Assembly (NCBI GenBank): GCA_001767455.1
Contig: MELC01000072.1
Location: 1 to 64,000 of the forward strand
Length of the DNA stretch: 64,000 bases
Direction of reading: 5' to 3'
Origin: Acidobacteria bacterium RIFCSPLOWO2_12_FULL_66_21
Lineage (GTDB): Bacteria; Acidobacteriota; Vicinamibacteria; Vicinamibacterales; 2-12-FULL-66-21
Positions 31,041-40,551 of the stretch are shown here, one piece after another. The position numbers and the translations under genes were made by a program. A model generated the notes under the pieces. The model did no database searches and was not told where the DNA came from. It saw only the letters and a list, made by a program, of their open reading frames with translations. The first letter of the stretch is position 1. The number at the start of each line of letters is the position of its first letter.

Positions 31041-31493
31041 GTGAAGAGCATGCCTACCACTGCCTTGATTCATCTCAGACTTTTCGACGGCGCCCGGGCA
31101 CCCGTGGCGCAGGGGCAAGAGTATCTCGTGCGCCTGGTGGACGGCGCGGGTCGGCAGCGCGGTCTGTTTCAGGGCTCGGGGGACGAACATACGCTCTCCG
31201 TGCCGTTCTTCGACAACAGTGACGACATGTACACGGTGCTGGTGAGCGCGCACGGCTGCCGTGACACCGGCGTTCGGCCGGTACGCGTCAAGCCGGCGGC
31301 AGCGGCGGTCGTCGATTTGATGATCGTTCCAAAACACCCGACGTTCGACTTCACCTCGGCCGGATGGGACGCCGTGAGACAGGCCTCACCGCAGATCTTC
31401 CCGGCGCTGTGCTGTGGCACGACCCCCGATGCGGCGCGGGACCGCTGCGAGACCTTTCTTCGGGCGGGGGCTATCGAGCGTACCAGTCCCTGA
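31041..31493 (+). CDS. Hypothetical protein, possibly 3'-truncated
   Basis: ORF overlaps the 3' end of the convergent MBL gene; Cys-containing ALCCGTTPDAARDRCETFL near its end. Confidence 0.45.
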   Translation: MKSMPTTALIHLRLFDGARAPVAQGQEYLVRLVDGAGRQRGLFQGSGDEHTLSVPFFDNSDDMYTVLVSAHGCRDTGVRPVRVKPAAAAVVDLMIVPKHPTFDFTSAGWDAVRQASPQIFPALCCGTTPDAARDRCETFLRAGAIERTSP

Positions 31494-32196
31494 TCCGGAC
31501 GTCCACGCCGGAGGTGCCCTTGAGCGCCGCCGCGAACTCGTCGAGGTTCTGCCCGCGGTAGTGGTACGGATAGACGATGCCAGGCTCGAAGGCCTTCACG
31601 CACTCGGCCGCCTCCGAGGGCGGCATCGTGTACGGCAGGTTCATCGGCAGGAAGGCCACGTCGATGTTTTTCAGCGCCTTCATCTCCGGCGTGCACTCCG
31701 TGTCGCCGGCGATGTAGATCCGCTTGCCGCCGAGCGTCACGATGTAGCCGTTGCCCCGCCCCTTGTCGTGGTACAGCTGTCCGGGCGACGGTCCGCGCTG
31801 GATGTTGTACATCGGGACCGCCTCGATGCTGACGCCCTCGACGGTCTTCACGTCCCCGTTGGCCATCACGATCGCTCCTTCCAGCTTCGCTGCGGCGGCG
31901 GCGGGGGCGACGATCTTCGTCGTGGGCGTCTTGAGCTTCGCAATCGTGGCGGGGTCGAAGTGATCCCCGTGGATGTCGGTGACCAGGATGATGTCCGGCG
32001 CGCGCAAGGTCGCGAAGTTCGCCTGCGCGACCGGGTCCACGTCGATCACGTGAGTGCCGTGCGTGACCTGGAGCGTCGCGTGGCTGATCGGCGTGATGGT
32101 GATATCGCCGTCCCTGGCGGGGATCGTGTCGGACACCACCGCCATCAGCATCGCCGCGGCGAAGAACGTCCCGGTCGCCTTGAATGCATGCGTCAT
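31471..32196 (-). CDS. UlaG-like MBL-fold metal-dependent hydrolase
   Basis: DIHGDHFD, IYIAGDTECTPEM, signal-like N-terminus. Confidence 0.85.
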   Translation of the reverse strand: MTHAFKATGTFFAAAMLMAVVSDTIPARDGDITITPISHATLQVTHGTHVIDVDPVAQANFATLRAPDIILVTDIHGDHFDPATIAKLKTPTTKIVAPAAAAAKLEGAIVMANGDVKTVEGVSIEAVPMYNIQRGPSPGQLYHDKGRGNGYIVTLGGKRIYIAGDTECTPEMKALKNIDVAFLPMNLPYTMPPSEAAECVKAFEPGIVYPYHYRGQNLDEFAAALKGTSGVDVRIRDWYAR

Positions 32197-32200
32197 CGAT

Positions 32201-32830
32201 CTAGCTCCTTCCGTGCACCGCCGCGCGCGCGGCGCGGACGGTCATCACCGTGTTATACAGCGCGGTGTCGGGCTGCTGCCGCCGGCCTCCTTCGACCAGC
32301 GACCCGGTGTCAACCGCGCCAAAGCCGATGTCGTCGATGAGGTTCATCACAATGCGCTTGGCCAGCTCGTCATCCCCCGCCACGAAGATCGCGTGGCGCT
32401 CTTCGGCCGGCAGATCGGGCCGCGCCCGCTCGGCCAGGTGTTTGTAATAAATCGTGTTGAACGCCTTCACCAGCCGGGCGCCAGGCAAGCGCTTGCGTGT
32501 CTCCTCAGATGACGTGCTCGCGCCAAGATCCATGACGGTCCCGTTTTCGCCGTAAGGGTTCATCGCGTCGATGACGATCTTGCCGGCGAGGGCGTCTGCC
32601 GGCGGCAGCGCCTCCCTCTTGCGCCAGGGCACGGCCAGCAGCACGACCTCCGCCCAGCGCGCGGCGTCCACCGGCGTCATCGCGCGCGCGCGCGGCCCGA
32701 GCTCCGCAACGAGCGCCGCCAGCGACGCCGGCCCCCGCGAGTTGCTGATCGCCACCTCGTGTCCGGCGTTGACGAACAGCCGCGCGGTGGTCGACCCAAT
32801 CATGCCGGATCCGATAATCCCGATCCTCAT
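32201..32830 (-). CDS. NADPH-dependent F420 reductase-like NAD(P)-binding protein
   Basis: MRIGIIGSGMIGSTTARLFVNAGHEVAISNSRGP Rossmann motif; ATG at 32830. Confidence 0.85.
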   Translation of the reverse strand: MRIGIIGSGMIGSTTARLFVNAGHEVAISNSRGPASLAALVAELGPRARAMTPVDAARWAEVVLLAVPWRKREALPPADALAGKIVIDAMNPYGENGTVMDLGASTSSEETRKRLPGARLVKAFNTIYYKHLAERARPDLPAEERHAIFVAGDDELAKRIVMNLIDDIGFGAVDTGSLVEGGRRQQPDTALYNTVMTVRAARAAVHGRS

Positions 32831-32955
32831 AGTGTCAGTTTCCAGTTTCCAGTTCCCGGTTTCCAGCTCCAATTTCAAGTTACATCGTGCACGTCTGGAA
32901 GCTGGAAGCTGGGAGCTGGAAGCTGGAAGCTGGAAGCTGGAAGCTGGGAGCTGGC
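32831..32955. repeat. Inverted arrays of a 7-bp unit (TTTCCAG / CTGGAAG)
   Basis: cagtttccagtttccagttcccggtttccag ... ctggaagctggaagctgggagctggaagctggaagctgg. Confidence 0.85.
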
Positions 32956-32993
32956 AACTGGCAGCCGGCACCCATCTCGGGTATAACCCTGTC

Positions 32994-34367
32994 ATGAAGA
33001 CTGCGATCGTCCTTACAGCACTCCTCCTGGTATCCGGTCCCGCTGCGCCGCCCGAACGGCCGTTCGGGACGCTGAAGGAGCAGGCGGCCATGCAGCAGCA
33101 ATGGCTCAAGGCGCGGCTCGACACGTTCCTGCCGGCGCTCATGCGGAAGCACGGCATCGATCTCTGGGTCGTGCCGATGCGCGAGTACAACGAGGACCCT
33201 GTGTTCAGCTCGCTGGTCGCACCCCAGACGTTCGCGGCGCGGCGGCGCACCGTCTATGTCTTCTTCGATACGTGCGCGGCGGCCGGCACGCCGCTCTCCC
33301 CCACCTGCGTGCAGCGCATCGCGCTCGGCGGCACGTCGCAGGGAGGCGTGTTCGAGGCGCGGCGGTCCACGCAACAGGCGGCGGGCAATATCGGACGCGG
33401 CCAGCAGGCCGAGCTCTGGGGCGACGAGCAGTGGCAGGCGCTCAAGGCCGTGATCGAAGAGCGCAACCCGCGGGTCATCGGCATCGATCGCTCCACCGTG
33501 TTCGCCTTCTCGGACGGACTGTCGAGCGGCGAGCTCCAGGGCATGAGCGCGGCGCTCGGCGAGAAATGGACGTCGCGTCTCCGCAATGCGGAGGGCCTGC
33601 CGCTCGAGCTGATTGCCTCGAGGCTGCCCGAGGAGGAGGCGTTCTTCCGGCGCATGCAGGAGCAGGTCTGGTCGATGACCCAGACGATGTTCTCGGCGGA
33701 CGTGATCAAGCCGGGCGAGACGCGGACGAGCGACCTCGTCTGGTGGTGGCGGCAGCGCGTGAACGATCTCGGCCTCGGGACGTGGTTCCAGCCGGGCATC
33801 GAGGTGCAGCGCAAGGGCGCCGCCGACGCGCAGCTCGGCGAGGATCCGATCATCGAGCGCGGCGACCTGCTGCACTGCGACGTCGGCATCACGGCCGCGC
33901 GGCTGAACACCGACACGCAGCACGACGCCTACGTCCTCCGGTCCGGCGAGACCGATGCGCCCGAAGGATTGCGCCGCGCGCTTGCCAATTCCAACGCGCT
34001 CCAGGACATCGTCATGGACGAGATCCGTCCGGGCCGCACCGGCAACGAGATCCTCGCCGCGGCGCGGGCGCGGATGAAGGCGAAAGGCATCGACGGGACG
34101 ATCTACTCGCACCCCATCGGCCTCAACGGTCACGGCGCCGGGCCGCTCATCGGCCTGTGGGATTACCAGGACGGCGTCGTCGGACGCGGCGACGCGAAGA
34201 TCATCCCGAGCATGTGGTGGTCGATCGAGCTCCAGGCGACGACGGCCGTCCCCGAGTGGGGCGGACAGAAGGTACGGATGGCGCAGGAAGAGGACGCCGT
34301 CATCGGCGCCGACGGCAGGATCCGCTGGGCGCTGAAGCGCCAGGACAAGCTGTTTCTGATCAAGTGA
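32994..34367 (+). CDS. M24 metallopeptidase (Xaa-Pro aminopeptidase-like), secreted
   Basis: LHCDVGITAARLNTDTQHDAYVL, HPIGLNGHGAGPLIG; signal peptide MKTAIVLTALLLVSGPA. Confidence 0.85.
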   Translation: MKTAIVLTALLLVSGPAAPPERPFGTLKEQAAMQQQWLKARLDTFLPALMRKHGIDLWVVPMREYNEDPVFSSLVAPQTFAARRRTVYVFFDTCAAAGTPLSPTCVQRIALGGTSQGGVFEARRSTQQAAGNIGRGQQAELWGDEQWQALKAVIEERNPRVIGIDRSTVFAFSDGLSSGELQGMSAALGEKWTSRLRNAEGLPLELIASRLPEEEAFFRRMQEQVWSMTQTMFSADVIKPGETRTSDLVWWWRQRVNDLGLGTWFQPGIEVQRKGAADAQLGEDPIIERGDLLHCDVGITAARLNTDTQHDAYVLRSGETDAPEGLRRALANSNALQDIVMDEIRPGRTGNEILAAARARMKAKGIDGTIYSHPIGLNGHGAGPLIGLWDYQDGVVGRGDAKIIPSMWWSIELQATTAVPEWGGQKVRMAQEEDAVIGADGRIRWALKRQDKLFLIK

Positions 34368-34379
34368 GGATCCAGAGCC

Positions 34380-35732
34380 ATGGCCATCAGCCGCCGGAGG
34401 TTCCTCGACACGCTCGCGTCAACCGGCTTCGCCGCCTCGTCGCTGCCATTCGGCGGCCTGGCGACGGCGGCGGCGCCGCCGCGGATCGACGCCGATCGCC
34501 TGCGACGCGAGATCGAGGCGCTGAGCGCGTTCGGCCGCCCGGACGGGGGAACTTTCGCGGACGGCGTCAGCCGCGTCGCCTATTCGGACGCCGACATCGC
34601 CGGGCGGCGATACGTCATGGATCTCATGCGCGAGATCGGACTCACGCCGCGCATCGATCCGGCCGGCAACATCTTCGCGTCCCGCCCGGGTGAGGACGCC
34701 GGCCTGCGTCCGATCCTGTTCGGGTCGCACGTCGATTCGGTGCCGCAGGGAGGAAACTTCGACGGCGATCTCGGATCGTTGTCCGCCATCGAAGCCATCC
34801 GTGCGCTGCGCGTGGCGAACCTCATCACGCGCCATCCGCTCGAGCTCGTTGTCTGGGCCCATGAGGAGGGCGGCACGTTCCCGAACGGCCTGAACGGCAG
34901 CCGCGCCGTGGCCGGACAGCTCGTCGCGGGCGAGCTGGACCAGATCTACAAGGGGCTGCGCAAGCGGGACGGCATCAGGCACATCGGAGGAGATCCCGAT
35001 CGGATCGAGGGAGCGCGGCGCCAGCGCGGATCGTTCCATGCGTACGTCGAGCTGCACATCGAGCAGGGCGGCACGCTCGACAAGCAGGGGATCCCGATCG
35101 GGATCGTGGAGGGGATCGTGTCGATCTCACGATTCCAGGCGACGGTCACCGGCTTTGCGAATCACGCGGGGACCACGGTCATGGCCGACAGGCAGGACGC
35201 GCTGCTTGCGGCCTCCGAGCTGGTCGTCGCCGTGCACGAGGAAGTGACGCGCCTGCCGGGTCGCCAGGTCGGCACCGTCGGGCGGCTCGACGTTACACCG
35301 AACGCCGCCAACGTCGTCCCCGGGCAGGCGATTCTCATCATCGAGCTGCGCGATTTGTCGGAAGCCAGGCTCACGGCGATTGGCGATGCGATCCGCGGCC
35401 GCGCGAAGGCCATCGCCGCGGCAACGCGCACGACGATCGACATCGTCGCGACGGGCCACTACGGGCCGGCCCTGGCGACACCGTCGGTGCAGGAGGCGAT
35501 CGAGCGCGCCGCCGGCGGCCTTGGCCTCGCGCATGTGCGGCTGCCGAGCGGCGCCGGCCATGACGCGCAGATGGCCGCCACGCTCGGCCCGATGGGCATG
35601 ATCTTCGTCCCGAGCGTGGGCGGCGTCAGCCATTCGCCGAAGGAACTCACGACCTGGGAGCACTGCGCGCGCGGAGCGGACGTCCTGCTTCAGACGGTTC
35701 TCGAGCTCGATCGCGCGGCGCTGAGCCTCTGA
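34380..35732 (+). CDS. M20-family Zn-dependent amidohydrolase (N-carbamoyl-amino-acid hydrolase/allantoate amidohydrolase-like)
   Basis: LFGSHVDSVPQGGNFDGDLGSL, ELHIEQGGTLDKQGIPIGIVEGI, TGFANHAGTTVMADRQDAL. Confidence 0.9.
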   Translation: MAISRRRFLDTLASTGFAASSLPFGGLATAAAPPRIDADRLRREIEALSAFGRPDGGTFADGVSRVAYSDADIAGRRYVMDLMREIGLTPRIDPAGNIFASRPGEDAGLRPILFGSHVDSVPQGGNFDGDLGSLSAIEAIRALRVANLITRHPLELVVWAHEEGGTFPNGLNGSRAVAGQLVAGELDQIYKGLRKRDGIRHIGGDPDRIEGARRQRGSFHAYVELHIEQGGTLDKQGIPIGIVEGIVSISRFQATVTGFANHAGTTVMADRQDALLAASELVVAVHEEVTRLPGRQVGTVGRLDVTPNAANVVPGQAILIIELRDLSEARLTAIGDAIRGRAKAIAAATRTTIDIVATGHYGPALATPSVQEAIERAAGGLGLAHVRLPSGAGHDAQMAATLGPMGMIFVPSVGGVSHSPKELTTWEHCARGADVLLQTVLELDRAALSL

Positions 35733-35762
35733 GTGTCCGCGGCTGCTGGCGCGAAGCACTCC

Positions 35763-36287
35763 ATGCCGGCGGATCCGATCGTCACGTTCTACTCCGGCGG
35801 CGCCGACGACCGCGGGCGCACGCTCGAGCAGATCCTCGCCTGGGCGGACGACCGGCTCGAGAGCGTCCACGACTACATCCAATGGGTCTTTCCCACGATC
35901 GCGCCGAGCGCCGTGAATCCGTTCGCGCCGCTGGTGAGCCGCAACACGATGAAGGCCTTTGCCGCGCGCGCGGAGCTCGGCGGCGCGCTCCGGCGGTCGC
36001 TGGACCGCATGCTGTCGTTCTATGGATTGCGGCGGTCGGCCACTGCTGGCGGCGTCCGCATCGAGATCGACGAGACGCGCTTCGCCGAACGCTCGGTGAT
36101 ATGGCTCCGTCCGGGGAACCATAATCACCTCCGGCTGACGCGGATCATGCAGAGTCTCGCGGCGCTCGGCCTCGCCGCCGAGGCCCGGGCGCTCCAGCGC
36201 TGCCTGCTGACGGATATCTACGAGGGCCCCGGCCGCAATCGCATCACCGCCGACACGTACGAGTTCTGGAGCGATGCCACCTCTTGA
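35763..36287 (+). CDS. Opioid growth factor receptor-related (OGFr_N-like) protein
   Basis: FYSGGADDRGRTLEQILAWADDRLESVHDYIQWVFPT. Confidence 0.75.
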   Translation: MPADPIVTFYSGGADDRGRTLEQILAWADDRLESVHDYIQWVFPTIAPSAVNPFAPLVSRNTMKAFAARAELGGALRRSLDRMLSFYGLRRSATAGGVRIEIDETRFAERSVIWLRPGNHNHLRLTRIMQSLAALGLAAEARALQRCLLTDIYEGPGRNRITADTYEFWSDATS

Positions 36288-36933
36288 CCGATTCGGCCCG
36301 CCGGCACACACTACGGCCTTCCGCGAGCCGCATGCATTGCCCGAACCAAAGCCGACACAGGAAAACAGCGAATCGGGCGGCGCCACCTCGTTCGAGCTCC
36401 TGAAGCTCGCGAGAGCGGGCGACCGCGAAGCGCTCGAGGAGCTGTTCGCGCGGCATTTCCCGCCGCTCCGCCGGTGGACGCGCGGCCGGCTGCCGCGGTG
36501 GGCGCGGAGCATCGCCGAAACGGCGGACCTCGTCCAGGACGTGATGCTGAACACGTTCCGCCGCCTCGACGCCATCGAGGTGAAGCGCAAAGGGGCGCTG
36601 CAGGCGTACCTGCGGCAGTCGATTCACAACCGGATTCGCGACGAGCTGCGGACCTTCGGCCGGCGCGCCCCGCAGGATCCCCTGGACAGCGCGGCCCCCT
36701 CCGCCGGCCCGTCCCCATTCGACGCGGCGGTCGATGCCGAGACCCGCGAGCGCTATGCCGCCGCGCTGGCCGCGCTCGCGCCGCGCGAGCAGGAGCTGCT
36801 GGTCGGCTATCTCGAGCTCGGCTACAACTACGAGCAGCTCGCGCTGGCAACCGGCCGCCGCAGCGCCGACGCCGCGCGCGTGGCGCTCCGGCGCGCGATG
36901 CTCGCGCTCGCCGATGAGATGACGCGTGGGTGA
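36274..36933 (+). CDS. ECF-type RNA polymerase sigma factor
   Basis: ARAGDREALEELFARHFPPLRRW, ADLVQDVMLNTFRRL, C-terminal sigma-4-like region. Confidence 0.85.
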   Translation: MPPLDRFGPPAHTTAFREPHALPEPKPTQENSESGGATSFELLKLARAGDREALEELFARHFPPLRRWTRGRLPRWARSIAETADLVQDVMLNTFRRLDAIEVKRKGALQAYLRQSIHNRIRDELRTFGRRAPQDPLDSAAPSAGPSPFDAAVDAETRERYAAALAALAPREQELLVGYLELGYNYEQLALATGRRSADAARVALRRAMLALADEMTRG

Positions 36934-39604
36934 CCGCCGGGTGCCGCTCGACGTCGTTGACGCGGTCATCGACGGAGACGCCGTCGACTGGACGCGGGCC
37001 GCCGCGCGCGCGGATGCCGCCACGCGCCCGGCCCTCGACGCGCTGCGGTCGCTCGCCCGCGCGGCGCGGCCGGCGGATCGCGTCGAGAGCGAGCGCGCGC
37101 GCGACGCCGCCGACCGCGGCGACAGAGGGTGGATGCACGCGATCGCCGCGCTCGCGGCCTTCCAGGTCCTTGCCGGCGCCGCCGGGTACATCTCCGGCGC
37201 CGACATCCCCACGCCCGTCCCCGCGACGGGCGCGCTGCTGCTCATGGCGGCCTTCGGCGTCGCGGCGGCGTGGCTCTTCGTCGGCGGACGCGACGCGCGC
37301 GCGCGGACGCTGGGCGGATACTTCCTGCTCGTCGCCTCCGCCTTCGCCCGCCGTTTCCTGATGGCGTTTCCTCTTGGGACGGCGGGCGTCCTGACGCGCG
37401 GTCTTTTCCCCGATGCGTTCCTGCCGGTGTTCCTGTGGAGTTTTGCGGGCCGCTTCCCGCGCGTCCTGCGTTTCAGTGCGGCCGAGCGCTTCTGCGACGC
37501 GGCGCGCCGGGTCAGCGTCTTCGCCGGCGCCGTCCTGTTCGTCGTGAACGCCGCCGTGGCGCACGGCCTCGACGCGCCGGCCGCCCTGCTCCTGTACAGA
37601 GCGCATCCGCGAGGCGCGTATTGGGCGATCGTGCTCGGACTGTCGGCGATCGCCGTGCCAGTGATCGCGATCCGCACGCGCGGCGCACAGCGCGAAGAAC
37701 GGCGCCGCGTCGCGCTGTTCGGCACCGTGCTCGCGGCCACGATCGGGCCCGTCCTTCTCGAGATCCTCGCCGAAGTCCTCTTCCCGCGGTTCAAGCGGCT
37801 GATGGACGTCGCGCCGATCCGCCGGGCCACGATCGCGCCGTTCTTCGGGCTGCTGCTGTCGGTGCCCTTCCTCACCGCCTATGCGGTGATCGTCGATCGG
37901 GTCCTCGACGTGCGCGTCGCTGTCGGCCGCGCGCTCCAGTACATGTTCGCCCGCGCGACGCTCGTCGCCGTTCCGGTCGTTCCGTTTGCGGCGGTGCTCG
38001 CGTACGGCTACAAGCACCAGGACGTGTCGCTCGGGCAGCTCTTCTCCGGCAGCCGGGGATTCCTTGTCGCGGCGCTGACGATGACCGGCGTCGTGCTGTG
38101 GACGCTGCGGCCGCGCGCGCTTGCGGCGATCAACCGGACGTTCTTTCGCACCTCGCTCGACGCGAACCGGGATCTGGGCGCTCTCGCCTCGGAGCTGCGC
38201 GCCGCGCGGAGCGCCACCGAGATTGCCGAGCTCGTCGAGCGCGCGATTCAACGAACCGTTGGCGCGACGGCGGCGACGGTGTTTCTCAGGGACGGCACAG
38301 GCGGACGGTTCGTTCCGGTCCGCGGGGCGGCGTGCGGGCTGGCCGCCGATGCGGCCTGCGCCGCCTTGCTCCAGGTCGGCGCCACCTCTCTCGTCGTCGG
38401 AAGCGACCAACCGTCGTCGATCTTCGCCCTGCTGCCGGCGGCCGAACGCGCCTGGGTGGAGCAGGCCGGATACGCCGTGCTCGTTCCGCTGTCGGGAAGC
38501 CAGGACGAGCCGCTCGGGTTCGTCGCAACCGGCGCGAAACGCGGCGGGCTGGCCTTTCCGCACGACGAGCTGTCGTTCCTGGCCGCGGTCGCCTCCGCGG
38601 CCGCGCTCGGGTTCGAGGCGCGCCGCGTACAGGCCTCGTCCGCGGCGCACGGGGAAGACGAGCCCGCCAGCGAGTGTCCGGCGTGTGGTGCCATGGACGC
38701 CACCCACGCCGATCGCTGCGCGTGCGGGGCCGAGCGGCGGACCGCCGCGCTTCCCCTGCTCCTCCAGGGCCGGTTCCAGGTCGAGCGCCGGCTCGGGGCG
38801 GGAGGCATGGGCGTGGTGTACCGGGGACGCGACGTGGCGCTCGATCGCGGCGTGGCGCTGAAGACGCTGTCGCGCCTCTCAGCCGTCGCCGCGGATCGCC
38901 TGGCGCACGAGGCGCGCGTCATGGCCTCGGTCGTCCATCCGAACCTCGCGACGATTTTCGGCGTCGAGCGCTGGCGCTCGACGCCGATTCTGGTCGTCGA
39001 GCTGCTCGAAGGCGGCACGCTGGCGGCGCGTCTCGAAAAAGGCGCGCTTCCGATCGACCAGGTGCTGCGGATCGGCCTGCTCCTCGCGCCCGCGCTCGAG
39101 CAGCTTCACGAAGCGGGGGTGCTGCACCGCGACGTGAAACCGAGCAACATTGCCTTCACGATCTCAGGCGTGCCCAAACTGCTGGACTTCGGTCTGGCCA
39201 GTTTCACGGCCGCGCCCGCCGGCGATTTCGCGGGCGACCTCACCGCGCCCACGGCCACGCAGACGCTTGCGCTCGCGGGACGGCCGCTCGCGGTAACACC
39301 GCTGTATCTCTCGCCCGACGCGCTGCGCGGCGCCGAGCCGGACGCGACGTTCGACGTCTGGGCGTTGTCGCTGGCGTTGTACGAGGCGATCGCGGGCCGT
39401 CACCCGTTCGCCGCCGCGACCGTCCCCGATGTGCTCTCGAAGATTCGCGAGGGACACGTCCCGGATCTCCGGCGCTCGCGCGCGGACTGTCCCGAGGCCG
39501 TCGCGGCCACGTTCGCGTCCCTGCTGTCCGGCAACCCTCGCGATCGTCCGCGGACCGCGAGCCAGCTTCGGGATCGCCTCGACGATCTCGCGCGGTCGTC
39601 GTGA
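36926..39604 (+). CDS. Multi-TM protein with GAF-like region, Zn-ribbon and C-terminal Ser/Thr protein kinase
   Basis: N-terminal hydrophobic segments; CPACGAMDATHADRCACGAE; GAGGMGVVYRGRDVALDRGVALK, HRDVKPSNIAFTISGVPKLLDFGLA; overlaps sigma factor stop. Confidence 0.88.
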   Translation: MGDRRVPLDVVDAVIDGDAVDWTRAAARADAATRPALDALRSLARAARPADRVESERARDAADRGDRGWMHAIAALAAFQVLAGAAGYISGADIPTPVPATGALLLMAAFGVAAAWLFVGGRDARARTLGGYFLLVASAFARRFLMAFPLGTAGVLTRGLFPDAFLPVFLWSFAGRFPRVLRFSAAERFCDAARRVSVFAGAVLFVVNAAVAHGLDAPAALLLYRAHPRGAYWAIVLGLSAIAVPVIAIRTRGAQREERRRVALFGTVLAATIGPVLLEILAEVLFPRFKRLMDVAPIRRATIAPFFGLLLSVPFLTAYAVIVDRVLDVRVAVGRALQYMFARATLVAVPVVPFAAVLAYGYKHQDVSLGQLFSGSRGFLVAALTMTGVVLWTLRPRALAAINRTFFRTSLDANRDLGALASELRAARSATEIAELVERAIQRTVGATAATVFLRDGTGGRFVPVRGAACGLAADAACAALLQVGATSLVVGSDQPSSIFALLPAAERAWVEQAGYAVLVPLSGSQDEPLGFVATGAKRGGLAFPHDELSFLAAVASAAALGFEARRVQASSAAHGEDEPASECPACGAMDATHADRCACGAERRTAALPLLLQGRFQVERRLGAGGMGVVYRGRDVALDRGVALKTLSRLSAVAADRLAHEARVMASVVHPNLATIFGVERWRSTPILVVELLEGGTLAARLEKGALPIDQVLRIGLLLAPALEQLHEAGVLHRDVKPSNIAFTISGVPKLLDFGLASFTAAPAGDFAGDLTAPTATQTLALAGRPLAVTPLYLSPDALRGAEPDATFDVWALSLALYEAIAGRHPFAAATVPDVLSKIREGHVPDLRRSRADCPEAVAATFASLLSGNPRDRPRTASQLRDRLDDLARSS

Positions 39605-39662
39605 TGGACGTCCATGTTCGCATTCACGGTTGTCGTCGTTTCTACATCAAGGAGGCACGGTC

Positions 39663-40010
39663 ATGGCGAACGAAACGTGGCAGCAAGCCCGCGAGTTATG
39701 TCTGGCGCAGGTGAAGAAACACTGTGAGTGCAACTTTCCCGACGCGCTGATCGACAAGCTGCGCGCCGAGGCTGAGGACAACTTCAAGAACAACCATCGC
39801 AAGTGGCCGGCCAATCGCGAGAAGGTGCTGCTGTCGTCCGGATTCGTCGGAAAAATAGCCGGGCACCTTGCCCAGGACGCCAATTCATCGGTCGTCAGCG
39901 ACGCCAACGCGCACGAGGCGATCAAGATCGTGAAATCCGTGTGCACGGCGGGCCTGGACGAGCGGCGCGGCCGCGTGCGTAACCTGTTCGCCTGGTGCCC
40001 CGGCGGCTAG
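39663..40010 (+). CDS. Small conserved hypothetical protein
   Basis: MANETWQQARELCLAQVKKHCECNFPDALIDKL...; AGGAGG-like RBS. Confidence 0.65.
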   Translation: MANETWQQARELCLAQVKKHCECNFPDALIDKLRAEAEDNFKNNHRKWPANREKVLLSSGFVGKIAGHLAQDANSSVVSDANAHEAIKIVKSVCTAGLDERRGRVRNLFAWCPGG

Positions 40011-40015
40011 CTAAG

Positions 40016-40181
40016 CTAGTGTCCCGTCCCCGTGGATCGTGGCATAAATCCCGGAGCGCGGCGCCCGGTTGGCAAGGCGCGACGACCGAGAATACTGGGT
40101 GTATTTGAGGGAGGAGCAACGCAGCCAGACGGAATGCCCCGCCCGGGAGTTATGTCACGAACCACGGAGACGGGACACTAG
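40016..40181. mobile_element. MITE-like element (166 bp) with about 39-bp terminal inverted repeats
   Basis: Left CTAGTGTCCCGTCCCCGTGGATCGTGGCATAAATCCCGG; right reverse complement CTAGTGTCCCGTCTCCGTGGTTCGTGACATAACTCCCGG: 4 mismatches in 39. Confidence 0.8.
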
Positions 40182-40214
40182 CCCCGACAGACGCGTTCTC
40201 TCGAAGGAACCAAC

Positions 40215-40550
40215 ATGGTCGGAGACACCCCGCGGCTCGAGCTCTGCGTCGGCATCTATCGGGCGCAGCAGATTTCCGGACACGTCGTCGTGTTCGCCGA
40301 TGGCGTGCATCCGACCAACGCGTTTCAGACCTTCCTCGTGCACGAGTCGCGCGATCCCGGGCATTTCGGCGTGGCGCTGTGGCACCTGCGTTCCGAAGGG
40401 CCGTCGCTGCACGTGGTGACGCCCTTCGCCGTCTCGGCCAGCCTCCAGACGACCGAGCGCGTCGAGCACGTCCGCGTTCGAGACGCTGCCGGCGATCAGT
40501 TGGTGGCGGTCGAGCAGGTCTCGAACGCGGTCGCCGCTCACGCGAGGTGA
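40215..40550 (+). CDS. Conserved hypothetical protein
   Basis: ORF between repeats, RBS-like AAGGAACC. Confidence 0.55.
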   Translation: MVGDTPRLELCVGIYRAQQISGHVVVFADGVHPTNAFQTFLVHESRDPGHFGVALWHLRSEGPSLHVVTPFAVSASLQTTERVEHVRVRDAAGDQLVAVEQVSNAVAAHAR

Positions 40551-40551
40551 T

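Noticed and set aside
36311-38707. 798 aa ORF antisense to the sigma factor and GAF-kinase genes
   Set aside because: Low-complexity Arg-rich mirror ORF.
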